Source: CAYMLL01 sp964390645
GTDB lineage: Bacteria > Planctomycetota > UBA8108
DNA: 15,552 bases
Reading direction: 5' to 3'
Assembly: GCA_964390645.1 (NCBI GenBank)
Contig: CAYMLL010000180.1
Location: 1-15,552, forward strand
This document shows positions 5,264-13,855 of the stretch, one piece after another. A model generated the notes under the pieces. It had not been told where the DNA came from. It made no database searches and saw only the letters and a list, made by a program, of their open reading frames with translations. Position numbers and translations under genes: made by a program. Position 1 is the stretch's first letter; each line of letters begins with the position of its first letter.

Positions 5264-7489
5264 CTAGCGGCGCCCGAGGATCACTGCGGCGAGCGGGGGG
5301 AGCTGGATCGCGACGGACCACGGGCGGCCGTGCGCGGTGATCGGTTCGGCGTGCAGGCCTCCGAAGTTCCCGAAGTTGCTGCCACCGTAGTGCCCGGAGT
5401 CGCTGTTGAGGAGCTCCTGATAGTATCCGGGTCCCGGAACGCCGATGCGGAAGCCGGCTCGTGGCACGGGAGTGCCGTTGGTTATCGCGATGATCTCCTG
5501 GCCGGGCGCGTTGCCGCGACGCATGAAGGAGAGCACGCTGGAGTCGCAGTCGTGGCAGTCGATCCACTCGAAGCCCTGCCACTCGAAGTCCAGCTCGTGG
5601 AGCGCCGGCTCGGTGGTGTAGAGGCGGTTGAGGTCGCGGACGAGTGTCTGCACGCCGCGGTGGGCGTCGATCTGGAGCAGGTGCCAGTCGATGCTGTGCT
5701 CGAATTTCCACTCGCCGCCTTGCCCGAACTCGCAGCCCATGAAGAGCAGCTTCTTGCCGGGGTGCACGAACTGCAGCGAGAGAAGGAGGCGCAGGTTGGC
5801 GAACTTCTGCCATCCGTCGCCCGGCATCTTGTCGAGGAGCGAGCGCTTGCCGTGGACGACCTCGTCGTGCGAGAAGGGCAGCAGGAAGTTCTCCGTGAAC
5901 GCGTAGAGGAGGCTGAACGTCAGGTTGTGGTGGTGATACTTGCGATGGATCGGCTCATGCTCGAAGTACTCGAGCGTGTCGTTCATCCATCCCATGTTCC
6001 ATTTGAGGCTGAAGCCGAGCCCGCCGAGGTATGTCGGCCTCGACACGCCACCCCAGGCCGTCGACTCCTCCGCGATCGTCAGGACTCCCGGATGCCGATC
6101 ATGGCAGACCTCGTTGAGCTGCTTGAGAAAGCCGATCGCCTCGAGGTTCTCTCGACCCCCGTGCTGGTTCGGGATCCAATCGCCTTCCTCGCGTGAGTAG
6201 TCGTTGTAGAGCATCGACGCGACCGCGTCCACGCGCAGTCCATCGAGGTGGTACTGCTCCAGCCAGAAGAGCGCGCTTCCGACGAGGAAATTGCGCACCT
6301 CGTTGCGGCCGTAGTTGAAGATCAACGTGCCCCAGTCCTTGTGCTCGCCCTGGCGCGGGTCCGCGTGCTCGTAGAGGTGCGTTCCGTCGAATAACCTCAG
6401 GCCGTGCTCGTCTCGCGGAAAATGCGCCGGCACCCAGTCGAGGATGACGCCGATGTTCTCCTGGTGGCATGCATCGACAAGGTACGCGAAGTCCTCCGGC
6501 TTCCCGTAGCGGCTCGTCGGCGCGAAGTAGCCGAGCGTTTGGTAGCCCCACGAGCCGTCGAAGGGGTGCTCTTGAACCGGCAGCACCTCGATGTGCGTGA
6601 ATCCGAGGTCGCGAACGTAGGGGACCAGGCGATCGGCGATCTCCCGGTATGACAGGGTTCGATCGTTATCGCCTCGCATCCAGGATCCGAGGTGCAGCTC
6701 GTAGGTCGACTGTGGGGCATCAAGCGCATTGCGCTTCGCGCGACCCTCTCGCATCCACTCCTCGTCGTTCCACTCGTGCTGGTCGAGCGCACAGACGATC
6801 GACGCGGTTGCGGGGCGGCGCTCGAAATGGAACGCGTACGGATCACTCCTGATGAGAAGCTGCCCGCTGCGCGCGCGCAGCTCGAACTTGTAGAGATCGC
6901 CTTCGCCCAGCGACGGCACGAAGATCTCCCAGACGCCGTTCGTGTGGAGGTTGCGCAGCGGCAGGCGTCGGCCGTCCCAGTCGTTGAACGGGCCGATGAC
7001 GCTGACCCGCTCGGCGTTCGGCGCCCAGACGGCGAAGTGAACGCCGTCGATCCCGTCGACGGTCTTCTGGTGCGCGCCGAGCTTCTCGAAGTTACGGTAG
7101 TGCGATCCTTCGCCGAGAAGGTGAAGGTCGTAGTCGGTGAGGACGCGACCGAACCGGTACGGATCCTCGCACTCCCACGAGTGTCCGTCGCCTCGCTCCA
7201 CGCGCAGGCGATAGCGAAAGTCCTCGCCGACCGGGCCGACGACGGCTTCGAAGAAGCCTTCCTCGTGGAGGAGCACCGCCTCGACCATAGAGTCGCTCTT
7301 GCGGGGCAGGACGTGGACCGACTTCGCGCCCGGGTGGAAGGTGCGGATCGACAACCGCATCTCGTCGTCGACCTCGAACATATGGGGGCCCAGAATCCCG
7401 AAGGGGTCGGGATGACGGGCCTGAACCAGAAGGTCGATCTCTCCTTGCGAGACCTGGGACGGAGATCGGATTCCCGTGTCGAATGCCAT
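5264..7489 (-). CDS. glgB: 1,4-alpha-glucan branching enzyme (GlgB)
   Basis: This GH13 enzyme introduces alpha-1,6 branches into glycogen by cutting and transferring alpha-1,4 chains. Its 741 residues match the usual bacterial length. Residues 1-120 are the N1 module, 125-225 the CBM48 module (HFAVWAPNAERVSVIGPFND), 260-630 the catalytic barrel, and about 640-741 the C-terminal beta domain. The four conserved GH13 regions are present: DWVPAHF (351-357), DGLRVDAV (416-423, nucleophile Asp421), IAEEST (472-477, acid/base Glu474) and FSHDEVVHGK (539-548, Asp542). ATG start at 7489; the nearest purine-rich element (GGGAG) is about 14 bases upstream, so initiation looks weak or coupled. Stop is TAG. 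No other glycogen gene (glgA, glgC, glgP, glgX) is in the window. Confidence 0.97.
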   Translation of the reverse strand: MAFDTGIRSPSQVSQGEIDLLVQARHPDPFGILGPHMFEVDDEMRLSIRTFHPGAKSVHVLPRKSDSMVEAVLLHEEGFFEAVVGPVGEDFRYRLRVERGDGHSWECEDPYRFGRVLTDYDLHLLGEGSHYRNFEKLGAHQKTVDGIDGVHFAVWAPNAERVSVIGPFNDWDGRRLPLRNLHTNGVWEIFVPSLGEGDLYKFELRARSGQLLIRSDPYAFHFERRPATASIVCALDQHEWNDEEWMREGRAKRNALDAPQSTYELHLGSWMRGDNDRTLSYREIADRLVPYVRDLGFTHIEVLPVQEHPFDGSWGYQTLGYFAPTSRYGKPEDFAYLVDACHQENIGVILDWVPAHFPRDEHGLRLFDGTHLYEHADPRQGEHKDWGTLIFNYGRNEVRNFLVGSALFWLEQYHLDGLRVDAVASMLYNDYSREEGDWIPNQHGGRENLEAIGFLKQLNEVCHDRHPGVLTIAEESTAWGGVSRPTYLGGLGFSLKWNMGWMNDTLEYFEHEPIHRKYHHHNLTFSLLYAFTENFLLPFSHDEVVHGKRSLLDKMPGDGWQKFANLRLLLSLQFVHPGKKLLFMGCEFGQGGEWKFEHSIDWHLLQIDAHRGVQTLVRDLNRLYTTEPALHELDFEWQGFEWIDCHDCDSSVLSFMRRGNAPGQEIIAITNGTPVPRAGFRIGVPGPGYYQELLNSDSGHYGGSNFGNFGGLHAEPITAHGRPWSVAIQLPPLAAVILGRR

Positions 7490-7593
7490 CAGCGGCTCAG
7501 AGCTCCCGGATCACGGTGAAGGTAGTGCGCATCTTGTCGCCATCCCCATCGTCAAGTACCGGGACAATTCTTTCGTCAAAGCAGCGACCTTTA

Positions 7594-8553
7594 TCACTTG
7601 GTGGGGACGACGCGGTTCGGCAGATTGCGCCCCTCGAGTCCTGCGAACAGGTTCGCACTCGCCAGGTCTCCCATGAGCTTGCGCGTGCGAATCGTAGCGC
7701 TGCCGAGATGCGGGGAGACAAGGAGGTTCTCGAGATCGAGAAGACGATGGCCGCGTGGCAGCGGCTCGGGCTCGGTGACATCGGTTGCGGCAGCCGCGAT
7801 CCAGCGCTCGCTCAGAGCCCGATAAAGGGCATCGTGATCGAGGACCGCGCCCCGTGCCACGTTGATCAGGATACCGTCTTCACGCATTCCCCGCAGCTCC
7901 TTCTCGCCGATGATTCCGCGGGTCTCGGGCGTCAGTGGCACACAGAGGACGACGAAGTGGGACTCCCGCAGGAGGGCGTCGAGCTCGGCATGCTCGACCC
8001 CGAGCTTCGTCTCCGTGTTCTCGCGCCGCCGCCGATTGTGGTAGAGGATGCGCATGTCGAAGCCGCGTGCCCGCCGGGCGACCTGCGTCCCGACGCGACC
8101 CATGCCGATAATCCCGAGCGTGCTGCCGTGAACTTCCCAACCCGGGAGGTGGCTCGGGTCGTAGCTCGTGAAGTCAGGCCCGCGTGCGAAGCGGTCGCCG
8201 AGAACGACGTTGCGCGCCGCTCCGAGGAGGAGGGCCATCGCCATGTCGGCGGTGGCTCCGTCGACCGCGCCGGGGGTGTTGCCGACGGGTATGCCCCGGT
8301 CGTCCGCCGCCGGGACATCGATGTGGTCGACGCCGACCCCGAAGTTGCTGACGACCCGCACGCCCTCGAGGCGGTCGAGGAGCGGGCCGTCGACGATCGG
8401 GTGCCCGTAGGTGTACACCGCGCGGATGCCGGCGAGATCCGCGGTCGATCCGGTCTCCAGCAGGCGCCACGGGAGAAGGTCGCAGTGGCTGGTGAGGGAC
8501 GACGCGAGGTAGTCGGGAAGGGGAACGTCGAGGAGTACTTTCGGTTTCGACAT
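7594..8553 (-). CDS. D-2-hydroxyacid dehydrogenase, glyoxylate/hydroxypyruvate reductase type
   Basis: This 319-residue NAD(P)-dependent reductase most resembles the GRHPR branch, which reduces glyoxylate to glycolate and hydroxypyruvate to D-glycerate. GVGVDHIDVPAA (72-83) is a family signature. GIIGMGRVGTQVA (147-159) is the Rossmann glycine motif. Catalytic residues are Arg234 (INVARGAVLD), Glu263 (TDVTEPEPLP) and His282 (SPHLGSAT). The C-terminal TDVTEPEPLP...GSATIRTR pattern is close to that of eukaryotic GRHPR. The end of the second Rossmann strand reads YHNRRRRE instead of carrying an acidic residue, which suggests a preference for NADPH. The protein is cytoplasmic and full length. ATG at 8553 has no clear Shine-Dalgarno sequence. 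TGA is followed at once by an in-frame TAA. The exact substrate cannot be told from sequence alone. Confidence 0.92.
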   Translation of the reverse strand: MSKPKVLLDVPLPDYLASSLTSHCDLLPWRLLETGSTADLAGIRAVYTYGHPIVDGPLLDRLEGVRVVSNFGVGVDHIDVPAADDRGIPVGNTPGAVDGATADMAMALLLGAARNVVLGDRFARGPDFTSYDPSHLPGWEVHGSTLGIIGMGRVGTQVARRARGFDMRILYHNRRRRENTETKLGVEHAELDALLRESHFVVLCVPLTPETRGIIGEKELRGMREDGILINVARGAVLDHDALYRALSERWIAAAATDVTEPEPLPRGHRLLDLENLLVSPHLGSATIRTRKLMGDLASANLFAGLEGRNLPNRVVPTK

Positions 8554-8724
8554 GGCAGTGGCGACACGGGTTCAGGTTTTTCCGCCGAGCGCCCGATAAA
8601 CGGTAGCAATCGAGCGGTGATTCGCTAGAAATACGTGACTCCGCGGGCGGCCTCGACGATGTCTCGAGTCCAGCGGTCGCTTCGGAATCTTCTTCTCACC
8701 GGCCATTTCACGGGTTTGTCCAAG
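8554..8724. other. Divergent intergenic region between the dehydrogenase gene and thrS
   Basis: This 171-base spacer must hold the promoters of both divergent transcripts. I see only weak promoter-like matches (for example TAGAAA at 8626-8631 on the plus strand, with no good -35). There is no T-box-like leader, tRNA-like element or attenuator upstream of thrS. Confidence 0.5.
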
Positions 8725-10812
8725 ATGCCCAGGGTCACGCTTCCGGACGGTTCCGTCAAGTCGTACGATGCTCCGGTATCGGCGCTACAGGTCGCCGAGG
8801 ACATCGGGCCGCGGCTGGCTCGGTCCGCACTCGGCTGCAAGGTCGACGGCGAACTCTGTGATGTCGCGACCGAGATCGCCAGCGACTGTGAGCTCAGCAT
8901 CGTCACGGCGACGACCCGGGACAAGAAGCCCGATCCGGACGCTCTCTATCTGCTGCGTCACTCCTGCGCTCACGTCATGGCCGAGGCGATCCAGCGCGTC
9001 GTTCCCGGCGTCGAGCTCGTCTACGGTCCACCGCTCGACACGGGCTTTTACTACGACCTGGCCGTGCCCGAAGCCCGCCCCCTCTCGAGCAACGACTTCG
9101 AGGCCATCGAGGCGGAGATGCAGGGGATCATCGCGGAGGATCGTCCCTTCGTGCGCTACGAGATGTCGGGGGACGAGGGCATGGCGAAGCTCCGTGGGGA
9201 GAACAACAAGTACAAGGTCGACAACGCGGAGCGTGCGTTGGCCGCCGCGACGAGCGAGGGCGGTGTCGAGGTCGCGCTGTCGTTCTATGCGACCGGCGAG
9301 CCCGGAAAGGACTGGGAGGATCTCTGTCGCGGTCCGCACGTCCCGTCGACCGGGCGAATCGGCGGCTTCAAGGTGATGACGCTCGCGTCGTCCTACTGGC
9401 ACGGCGACGAGAGCTCCGACAGCTTGACTCGCGTGTACGGCACGGCGTTCGCGACGCGCAAGGAGCTGGACAGTCATCTCGAGCGGCTCGAGGAGGCGAG
9501 AAAGCGTGACCACCGTGTCATCGGAAAGCACCTTCGGCTCTTCCATATCGATGAGGCGGTCGGTCAGGGGCTCGTCCTCTGGTCGCCGAAGGGTGCGACC
9601 GTACGCCAGGAGCTGCAGACCTTCATCGGTGAGGAGCTGCGCAAGCAGGGCTACTCGCAGGTCTTCACGCCGCACATAGGCAAGCTCGATCTCTACCGCA
9701 CGTCGGGGCATTTTCCGTACTACAGCGACTCGCAGTATCCGCCGGTTGTCGAGCCCGACGCGATGCGTGCTCTCGCCGACGAGAACTGCGGATGCTCCGA
9801 GCTCGCGAACCGTCTCGAGTCGGGCGAGATCAACGGCTACCTGCTGAAGCCGATGAACTGCCCGCACCACATCAAGATCTTCGCGAGCGAGCGGCACTCC
9901 TATCGTGATCTGCCGGTGCGGCTTGCGGAGTTCGGTACGGTCTACCGCTGGGAGCAGTCCGGCGAGATCTCGGGCATGACGCGTGTGCGCGGTTTCACAC
10001 AGGACGATGCGCACCTGTTCTGCACCGAGGATCAGATCGCGGACGAGGTGAAGGGCTGTCTTTCACTCGTGCGCATTATCTTCGACACGCTCGGCATGAA
10101 GGACTACCGCGTGCGCGTCGGCCTGCGCGACCCGGACTCCTCGAAGTACATCGGCGACCCCTCGAACTGGGACAAGGCCGAGGATGCCTGCCGCGATGCG
10201 GCGTCGACGCTCGGCGTGCCATTCACCGAGGAGGCCGGCGAGGCCGCGTTCTACGGCCCGAAGATCGACTTCGTCGTGCGCGATGTGATCGGCCGCGAAT
10301 GGCAGCTTGGCACTGTTCAGGTCGACTACAACCTGCCGGAGCGCTTCGAGCTCAGCTACGTCGGCGCGGACAATCAGCCACACCGACCGGTGATGATCCA
10401 CCGCGCGCCGTTCGGCTCGATGGAGCGCTTCGTCGGCGTGCTTATCGAGCACTTCGCGGGCGCCTTTCCGACCTGGCTGGCGCCGGAGCAGGTGCGCGTG
10501 CTACCGATCAGCGACAAGTCGCACGACTACGCGGTGATGGTGAGAGACGCGCTCCGGCGTGCAGGTGCGCGCGTCGGGCTCGACGAGTCGAGCGAGCGCA
10601 TCCAGGCGAAGGTGAAGATCGGCATGGACGAGAAGGTCCCGTATCTTCTCGTCGTCGGGCCTCGCGACGCCGAGAATCGCCAGGTCAGCGTTCGTGCGCT
10701 CGGAGTTCAGAGAAACCTCGGTCAGATGCCGCTGGACCTCTTTGTCGAGGAGCTCGGCACGGAGATCGGCACGCGTGGAGCGACCTCCGTACTCCGTCAC
10801 TTCGAGTCCTGA
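8725..10812 (+). CDS. thrS: Threonine--tRNA ligase (ThrRS)
   Basis: This class II synthetase charges tRNA-Thr in the cytoplasm. From ATG 8725 it has 695 residues: TGS domain (1-62), editing domain (about 65-240) with zinc-site residues His79 and His83 (HSCAH) and Cys201 and His205 (CRGPH), catalytic core (270-580), and anticodon-binding domain (588-690). Catalytic zinc ligands are Cys379 (MNCPHH), His430 (DDAHLF) and His559 (MIHRAPFGSMERF, motif 3). An insertion relative to E. coli ThrRS, about residues 335-372, lies just before MNCPHH and carries a Cys-x-Cys (355, 357). I chose ATG 8725 because MPRVTLPDGS is the usual N-terminus; the frame is open back to GTG 8635, but that 30-residue extension looks like noise. 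No good Shine-Dalgarno sequence is visible. infC/rpmI/rplT do not follow, unlike in many bacteria; surE follows after 19 bases. Confidence 0.97.
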   Translation: MPRVTLPDGSVKSYDAPVSALQVAEDIGPRLARSALGCKVDGELCDVATEIASDCELSIVTATTRDKKPDPDALYLLRHSCAHVMAEAIQRVVPGVELVYGPPLDTGFYYDLAVPEARPLSSNDFEAIEAEMQGIIAEDRPFVRYEMSGDEGMAKLRGENNKYKVDNAERALAAATSEGGVEVALSFYATGEPGKDWEDLCRGPHVPSTGRIGGFKVMTLASSYWHGDESSDSLTRVYGTAFATRKELDSHLERLEEARKRDHRVIGKHLRLFHIDEAVGQGLVLWSPKGATVRQELQTFIGEELRKQGYSQVFTPHIGKLDLYRTSGHFPYYSDSQYPPVVEPDAMRALADENCGCSELANRLESGEINGYLLKPMNCPHHIKIFASERHSYRDLPVRLAEFGTVYRWEQSGEISGMTRVRGFTQDDAHLFCTEDQIADEVKGCLSLVRIIFDTLGMKDYRVRVGLRDPDSSKYIGDPSNWDKAEDACRDAASTLGVPFTEEAGEAAFYGPKIDFVVRDVIGREWQLGTVQVDYNLPERFELSYVGADNQPHRPVMIHRAPFGSMERFVGVLIEHFAGAFPTWLAPEQVRVLPISDKSHDYAVMVRDALRRAGARVGLDESSERIQAKVKIGMDEKVPYLLVVGPRDAENRQVSVRALGVQRNLGQMPLDLFVEELGTEIGTRGATSVLRHFES

Positions 10813-10831
10813 TCGCGAGGATACGAAATCG

Positions 10832-11776
10832 ATGATTCGACGTCATTCGACCGCTGTCCGTCTTCTGCTGGCCGGGTCTCTCGCGTTGTTGTTGACGCCG
10901 GCCGCTCGGTCGTGGCAGAGCGTTCGGGTCGATGGCGCGAGGCGCCCGCGCATTCTCGTCACCAACGATGACGGTATCGATGCCGTGGGCATCCGGGCGA
11001 TCGTGAGCGAGCTGTCGTCGATGGCGGAGGTCGTCGTCGCGGCCCCGAAGGCCGAGCAGAGCGGTATCGGCCAGGCGGTGCAGCTGAGGGGCTCCGTCAT
11101 CGTCGAGAAGAGGAGAGGTGCGCAGGTCGAGGAGTGGGCGATCGATGCGACGCCCGCGACATGCGTGCTGATCGCGCTCGAGCATCTCGAGGGCCCACGG
11201 GAGTTCGATCTCGTCGTCAGCGGGATCAACTCGGCGGAGAATATCGGCACGGACACCTTCGCGTCCGGCACGGTCGGAGCCGCGCGCATGGCGGCCGATC
11301 TCGGCTATCCTTCGATCGCTCTCTCGGTGCGCCGCGACGCGTCGCACCTGTCGGAGGTCGCGTCGCTGGCGAGAAAGCTCGTCGCCGAGGCCATCGAGAG
11401 GAAGCTGCCCGGTGGCCACATCCTCAACGTCAATTTTCCGTCGGGAGCGAGCAAGTCGTGGAAGACGCCGCTGCTGACCTTCGCGGCGGCCCGCGGATTC
11501 GACATCGGCTTTCAGGAAGGCTCCACCGCGGATCGTGCCGCGAAGGGCTCCGAGTCGGCCGAGCCGTCCGAGACGGGCGATGTCAGGAGGGACGCGCGGA
11601 GGTTTCGCGCGTCGATCCGGCTCCACCGTGGAGAGCTGCCGGTCGGCAGCGATGCGTGGGCTCTTGCCGGGCGCCACGTCAGCGTCTCGCTGCTGCGATC
11701 GCTGGCAGCTGTGGGCGCCTCGGACCGGCGATTCGAGGGCACGGGCTCTCTGGTGAGGTGGGGCTTCTTCCAGTGA
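10832..11776 (+). CDS. surE: SurE-family 5'/3'-nucleotidase with a predicted signal peptide
   Basis: SurE is a metal-dependent phosphatase acting on nucleoside 5'- and 3'-monophosphates. Signature residues are present: ILVTNDDGIDAVGI (41-54, metal-binding Asp46/Asp47), PKAEQSGIGQAV (72-83, Ser77) and SGINSAENIGTDTFASGTVGAA (130-151, Asn133). ATG 10832 gives 314 residues, longer than the roughly 250 usual. The extra N-terminus MIRRHSTAVRLLLAGSLALL, continuing to TPAARSWQ, has a basic start, a hydrophobic core and a plausible cleavage site near residue 26. The enzyme may therefore be exported to the periplasm, unlike the cytoplasmic E. coli SurE. A low-complexity Ser/Glu/Asp insertion (about 230-255) interrupts the C-terminal part. 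The gene starts 19 bases after thrS, so the two are probably co-transcribed. GCGAGG at 10815-10820 is a weak ribosome binding site. Confidence 0.93.
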   Translation: MIRRHSTAVRLLLAGSLALLLTPAARSWQSVRVDGARRPRILVTNDDGIDAVGIRAIVSELSSMAEVVVAAPKAEQSGIGQAVQLRGSVIVEKRRGAQVEEWAIDATPATCVLIALEHLEGPREFDLVVSGINSAENIGTDTFASGTVGAARMAADLGYPSIALSVRRDASHLSEVASLARKLVAEAIERKLPGGHILNVNFPSGASKSWKTPLLTFAAARGFDIGFQEGSTADRAAKGSESAEPSETGDVRRDARRFRASIRLHRGELPVGSDAWALAGRHVSVSLLRSLAAVGASDRRFEGTGSLVRWGFFQ

Positions 11777-12022
11777 GCCGCCGCTTACTGCCGGCTCTCA
11801 CGAAGGGCTCGGTTCCGGATCGCGGTCTTGTCAGGGACCGCCTCGCAGGACCGGCTCGGTCGGGGCCGGCGGCGTCGCCGCTCGGTCCGGCGAGAGCTCC
11901 GTCGCCCGGCGGTCGGAACGGGGACCTTCACTTCGGTGGCCGCTTCGGCCGATAGTCAGGACGGGCGCGGTGTGCGTGACATGCGCCTGCGTGGGCGCGC
12001 ACCCACCGGCTGGAGATCCTCC
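11777..12022. other. Spacer between surE and the outer-membrane protein gene
   Basis: This stretch has 246 bases without a supported gene. The outer-membrane protein frame is open upstream to 11828, but its translation is an arginine-rich, unlikely sequence. Small inverted repeats occur at 11822-11841 (six-base stem) and 11938-11950 (GGCCG/CGGCC), neither with a T tract. A weak promoter candidate is TTCACT (11927-11932), an 18-base spacer and GATAGT (11951-11956), each 4 of 6 consensus bases. Confidence 0.4.
12012..12015 (+). promoter_or_regulatory. Ribosome binding site of the outer-membrane protein gene
   Basis: GGAG lies seven bases before the ATG at 12023-12025. It selects this start over upstream in-frame starts and places the signal peptide exactly at the N-terminus. 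Confidence 0.6.
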
Positions 12023-13531
12023 ATGTGGTTGAAGTCCACTTCCGTCGTCACGGCGGTCACCCTGTTCGGGAGCGTCGCCGGCGCCGAGGAGTTCTCGATT
12101 CTCGGCTCGCGTGCGATGGGCATGGGCGGCGCCGGCGTCGCGTTGACCCGCGGCTCGTTGAGCACCTACTGGAACCCCGCAGCGCTGGCGCCGCCGTCCA
12201 CCGCGTCGGTGCTGCGCATCCTCGATCTGTCGGTCCCGGCCCACGCAACGATCACCGCGTCGAACGATGCGCTGCGCCAGATCGACGAGCTCGTCAACCG
12301 CGTGGACGCTCTCGACTTCAACGCGATCGAGTCGAGCCTCACCAGCGGGACAACGCTGACGACGCAGCAGGTGCTCGACCTGATCGCGGTCGCTGCGGAG
12401 CTTCCGGAGCTCGATGTCGCGGGAACCGGCCTCATCACCGATCTCGCCGTTGGTCTCGACCTTCGCCTCTGGCGCTTCGGCCTCAACACGCTCGGCACGT
12501 TTCACGGTGGCGGCGTGACCAACCTCGACACGCAGATTCTGGCCCTCGGCACGAACGGCCTCGCTGCGGTGATCCCTGCGCTCGGAGGGGCGCCGGCCAC
12601 TGCCGAGGGCATCGCGTTCTCGAGCTTCCTGCTCGGCACCGGCACCGTGACGCCGGCCCAGGCGGACCAGCTCGCGTTCTTCGCAGAGCAGGCGGGTGTC
12701 GATCTCGACGACCCGGGATTTCGGGACCTGATGGCGGACGTCCTGGATGCGACCGATGCGAACACCGGCGGCTCGATCACGAACCTGTTGACGAACAACA
12801 CGAGTGGCGTCGACCTGCGGGGCATCTTCACGCAGGAGGTGTCGATCGGCTACGCGCAGCCGCTGGGCGAGCTCCTTCCGCTGCCGCTACTGGACCGGAT
12901 CTCGATCGGCGCGGCCGTGAAGGTCGTCCGTGGTACGACGTACTTCAACTCGTTCGATCTGAGCGGGCTGAACCAGTTCGACGACATCTTCACGGAGCTC
13001 ATGGACGACTCCACCGAGGAGACTTCGCTTGGCGTCGGCGTCGATGTCGGCGTGCTCTTCGAGCCGCTTGACTGGGTCTCGATCGGACTCGTGGCGCGCA
13101 ATCTCAACCGACCGAGCTTCGACTTCGGTGGCCCGGGTGACTATCGCCTCGACCCGCAGGTGCGCGCCGGAATCGGTCTGGTCGACGTGATCGACGGCGT
13201 CACCATCGCTGCCGACGTCGACCTGACGCGCAACCACTCGGACGCGTTCACCGGCTGGGCCTCGCAGATCGCGGGTGTCGGCCTCGAGTACGACGTCGGC
13301 AACATGGACGTCGTTTTCCTGCGTCTGGGAGTCTCCAAGAACCTCGCCGATGCCGACGAGAGCTACGCGGGGCACGTCGGACTCGGAGCGCGCTTCCTGG
13401 GAGTCGCCGTCGACGTGGCCGGCATGATCACCTCCGACTTCGTCGACATCGACGCCGACCCGAATCCGGACGAGGTGCCCGAGCGAGCCGGAGTGGGTCT
13501 GGAGGTGTCCGTGCTGGTACCGATCGACTGA
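12023..13531 (+). CDS. FadL/TraF_2-like outer-membrane beta-barrel protein
   Basis: The 502-residue product starts with a signal peptide (MWLKSTSVVTAVTLFGSVAG, cleavage near AGA-EEF). The N-terminus of the mature protein reads SRAMGMGGAGVALTRG followed by YWNPAAL (28-55), the hallmark of FadL/PorV/TraF_2-type outer-membrane proteins. Residues about 75-290 are unusually rich in helix-type Leu/Ala/Asp sequence (for example NDALRQIDELVNRVDALDF). The C-terminal half has alternating amphipathic strands typical of a barrel, including LFEPLDWVSIGLVARNLNRP and a YRLDPQVRAGIGLV strand pair. The profile best matches the family named TraF_2 (plasmid transfer protein TraF), a name that does not show a role in conjugation. 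Function unknown; transport or envelope assembly is possible. Start chosen by ribosome binding site and signal peptide. Stop is TGA. No conjugation genes are nearby. Confidence 0.75.
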   Translation: MWLKSTSVVTAVTLFGSVAGAEEFSILGSRAMGMGGAGVALTRGSLSTYWNPAALAPPSTASVLRILDLSVPAHATITASNDALRQIDELVNRVDALDFNAIESSLTSGTTLTTQQVLDLIAVAAELPELDVAGTGLITDLAVGLDLRLWRFGLNTLGTFHGGGVTNLDTQILALGTNGLAAVIPALGGAPATAEGIAFSSFLLGTGTVTPAQADQLAFFAEQAGVDLDDPGFRDLMADVLDATDANTGGSITNLLTNNTSGVDLRGIFTQEVSIGYAQPLGELLPLPLLDRISIGAAVKVVRGTTYFNSFDLSGLNQFDDIFTELMDDSTEETSLGVGVDVGVLFEPLDWVSIGLVARNLNRPSFDFGGPGDYRLDPQVRAGIGLVDVIDGVTIAADVDLTRNHSDAFTGWASQIAGVGLEYDVGNMDVVFLRLGVSKNLADADESYAGHVGLGARFLGVAVDVAGMITSDFVDIDADPNPDEVPERAGVGLEVSVLVPID

Positions 13532-13855
13532 AGATCCCGCCCGCTTCGGCCTCGATCGCGGTCTCCGTCTCCGGACCCCGCTCCCCTCTTCCCCTGTCGT
13601 CGCTGCAGGCGCGGGTACTCCGCGTGCACGGTGGCCGGCGTCACCTTCCCCGACCAGCGGATCCTCGAAGGACCCTCCGCGGGCTTGCGGTGGGCGGCGA
13701 CGTCGACCTGGCTGGGATCCCGGTGCGAGGCCGCGGCAGCCGACCTTCAGAGTCAGAAGGCCCTGCTTCGAATCACGGCAGATCGGGAGGGTCCCCGGAG
13801 TCGGCAGCCGTGTCGTCAAGGTCGAGATCTCGACCGGACCTACATCGGCGTGGCT
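13532..13855. other. Convergent intergenic region, nothing clear in it
   Basis: These 324 bases lie between the stop codons of two convergent genes. I see no strong terminator hairpin with a T tract, no RNA gene and no repeat. A plus-strand open frame starting with GTG at 13631 continues into the opposite gene. It has no ribosome binding site or recognisable product, and I do not call it. Confidence 0.5.

Noticed and set aside
7497..7593. A minus-strand frame between the dehydrogenase stop and glgB reads FDERIVPVLDDGDGDK and ends IREL, with a stop just before the glgB start; it looks protein-like.
   Set aside because: There is no suitable start with a ribosome binding site outside the dehydrogenase gene, and the piece is only about 30 codons. 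It could be a degraded or tiny gene, but I cannot support it.
8635..8724. A 30-residue N-terminal extension of ThrRS from GTG 8635.
   Set aside because: ThrRS proteins normally start at the MPRVTLPDG-type TGS domain. The extension has no homology-like features and no good ribosome binding site.
8785..10014. A 409-codon minus-strand open frame inside thrS.
   Set aside because: It is entirely antisense to highly conserved ThrRS motifs and has no recognisable domain.
11822..11841. A six-base inverted repeat after surE as a terminator.
   Set aside because: The stem is short and has no T tract. Such repeats are expected by chance in GC-rich sequence.
12887..13819. A 310-codon minus-strand open frame across the end of the outer-membrane protein gene and the convergent spacer.
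   Set aside because: It mostly mirrors the barrel-protein gene, has no ribosome binding site, and its N-terminal part in the spacer shows no recognisable features.
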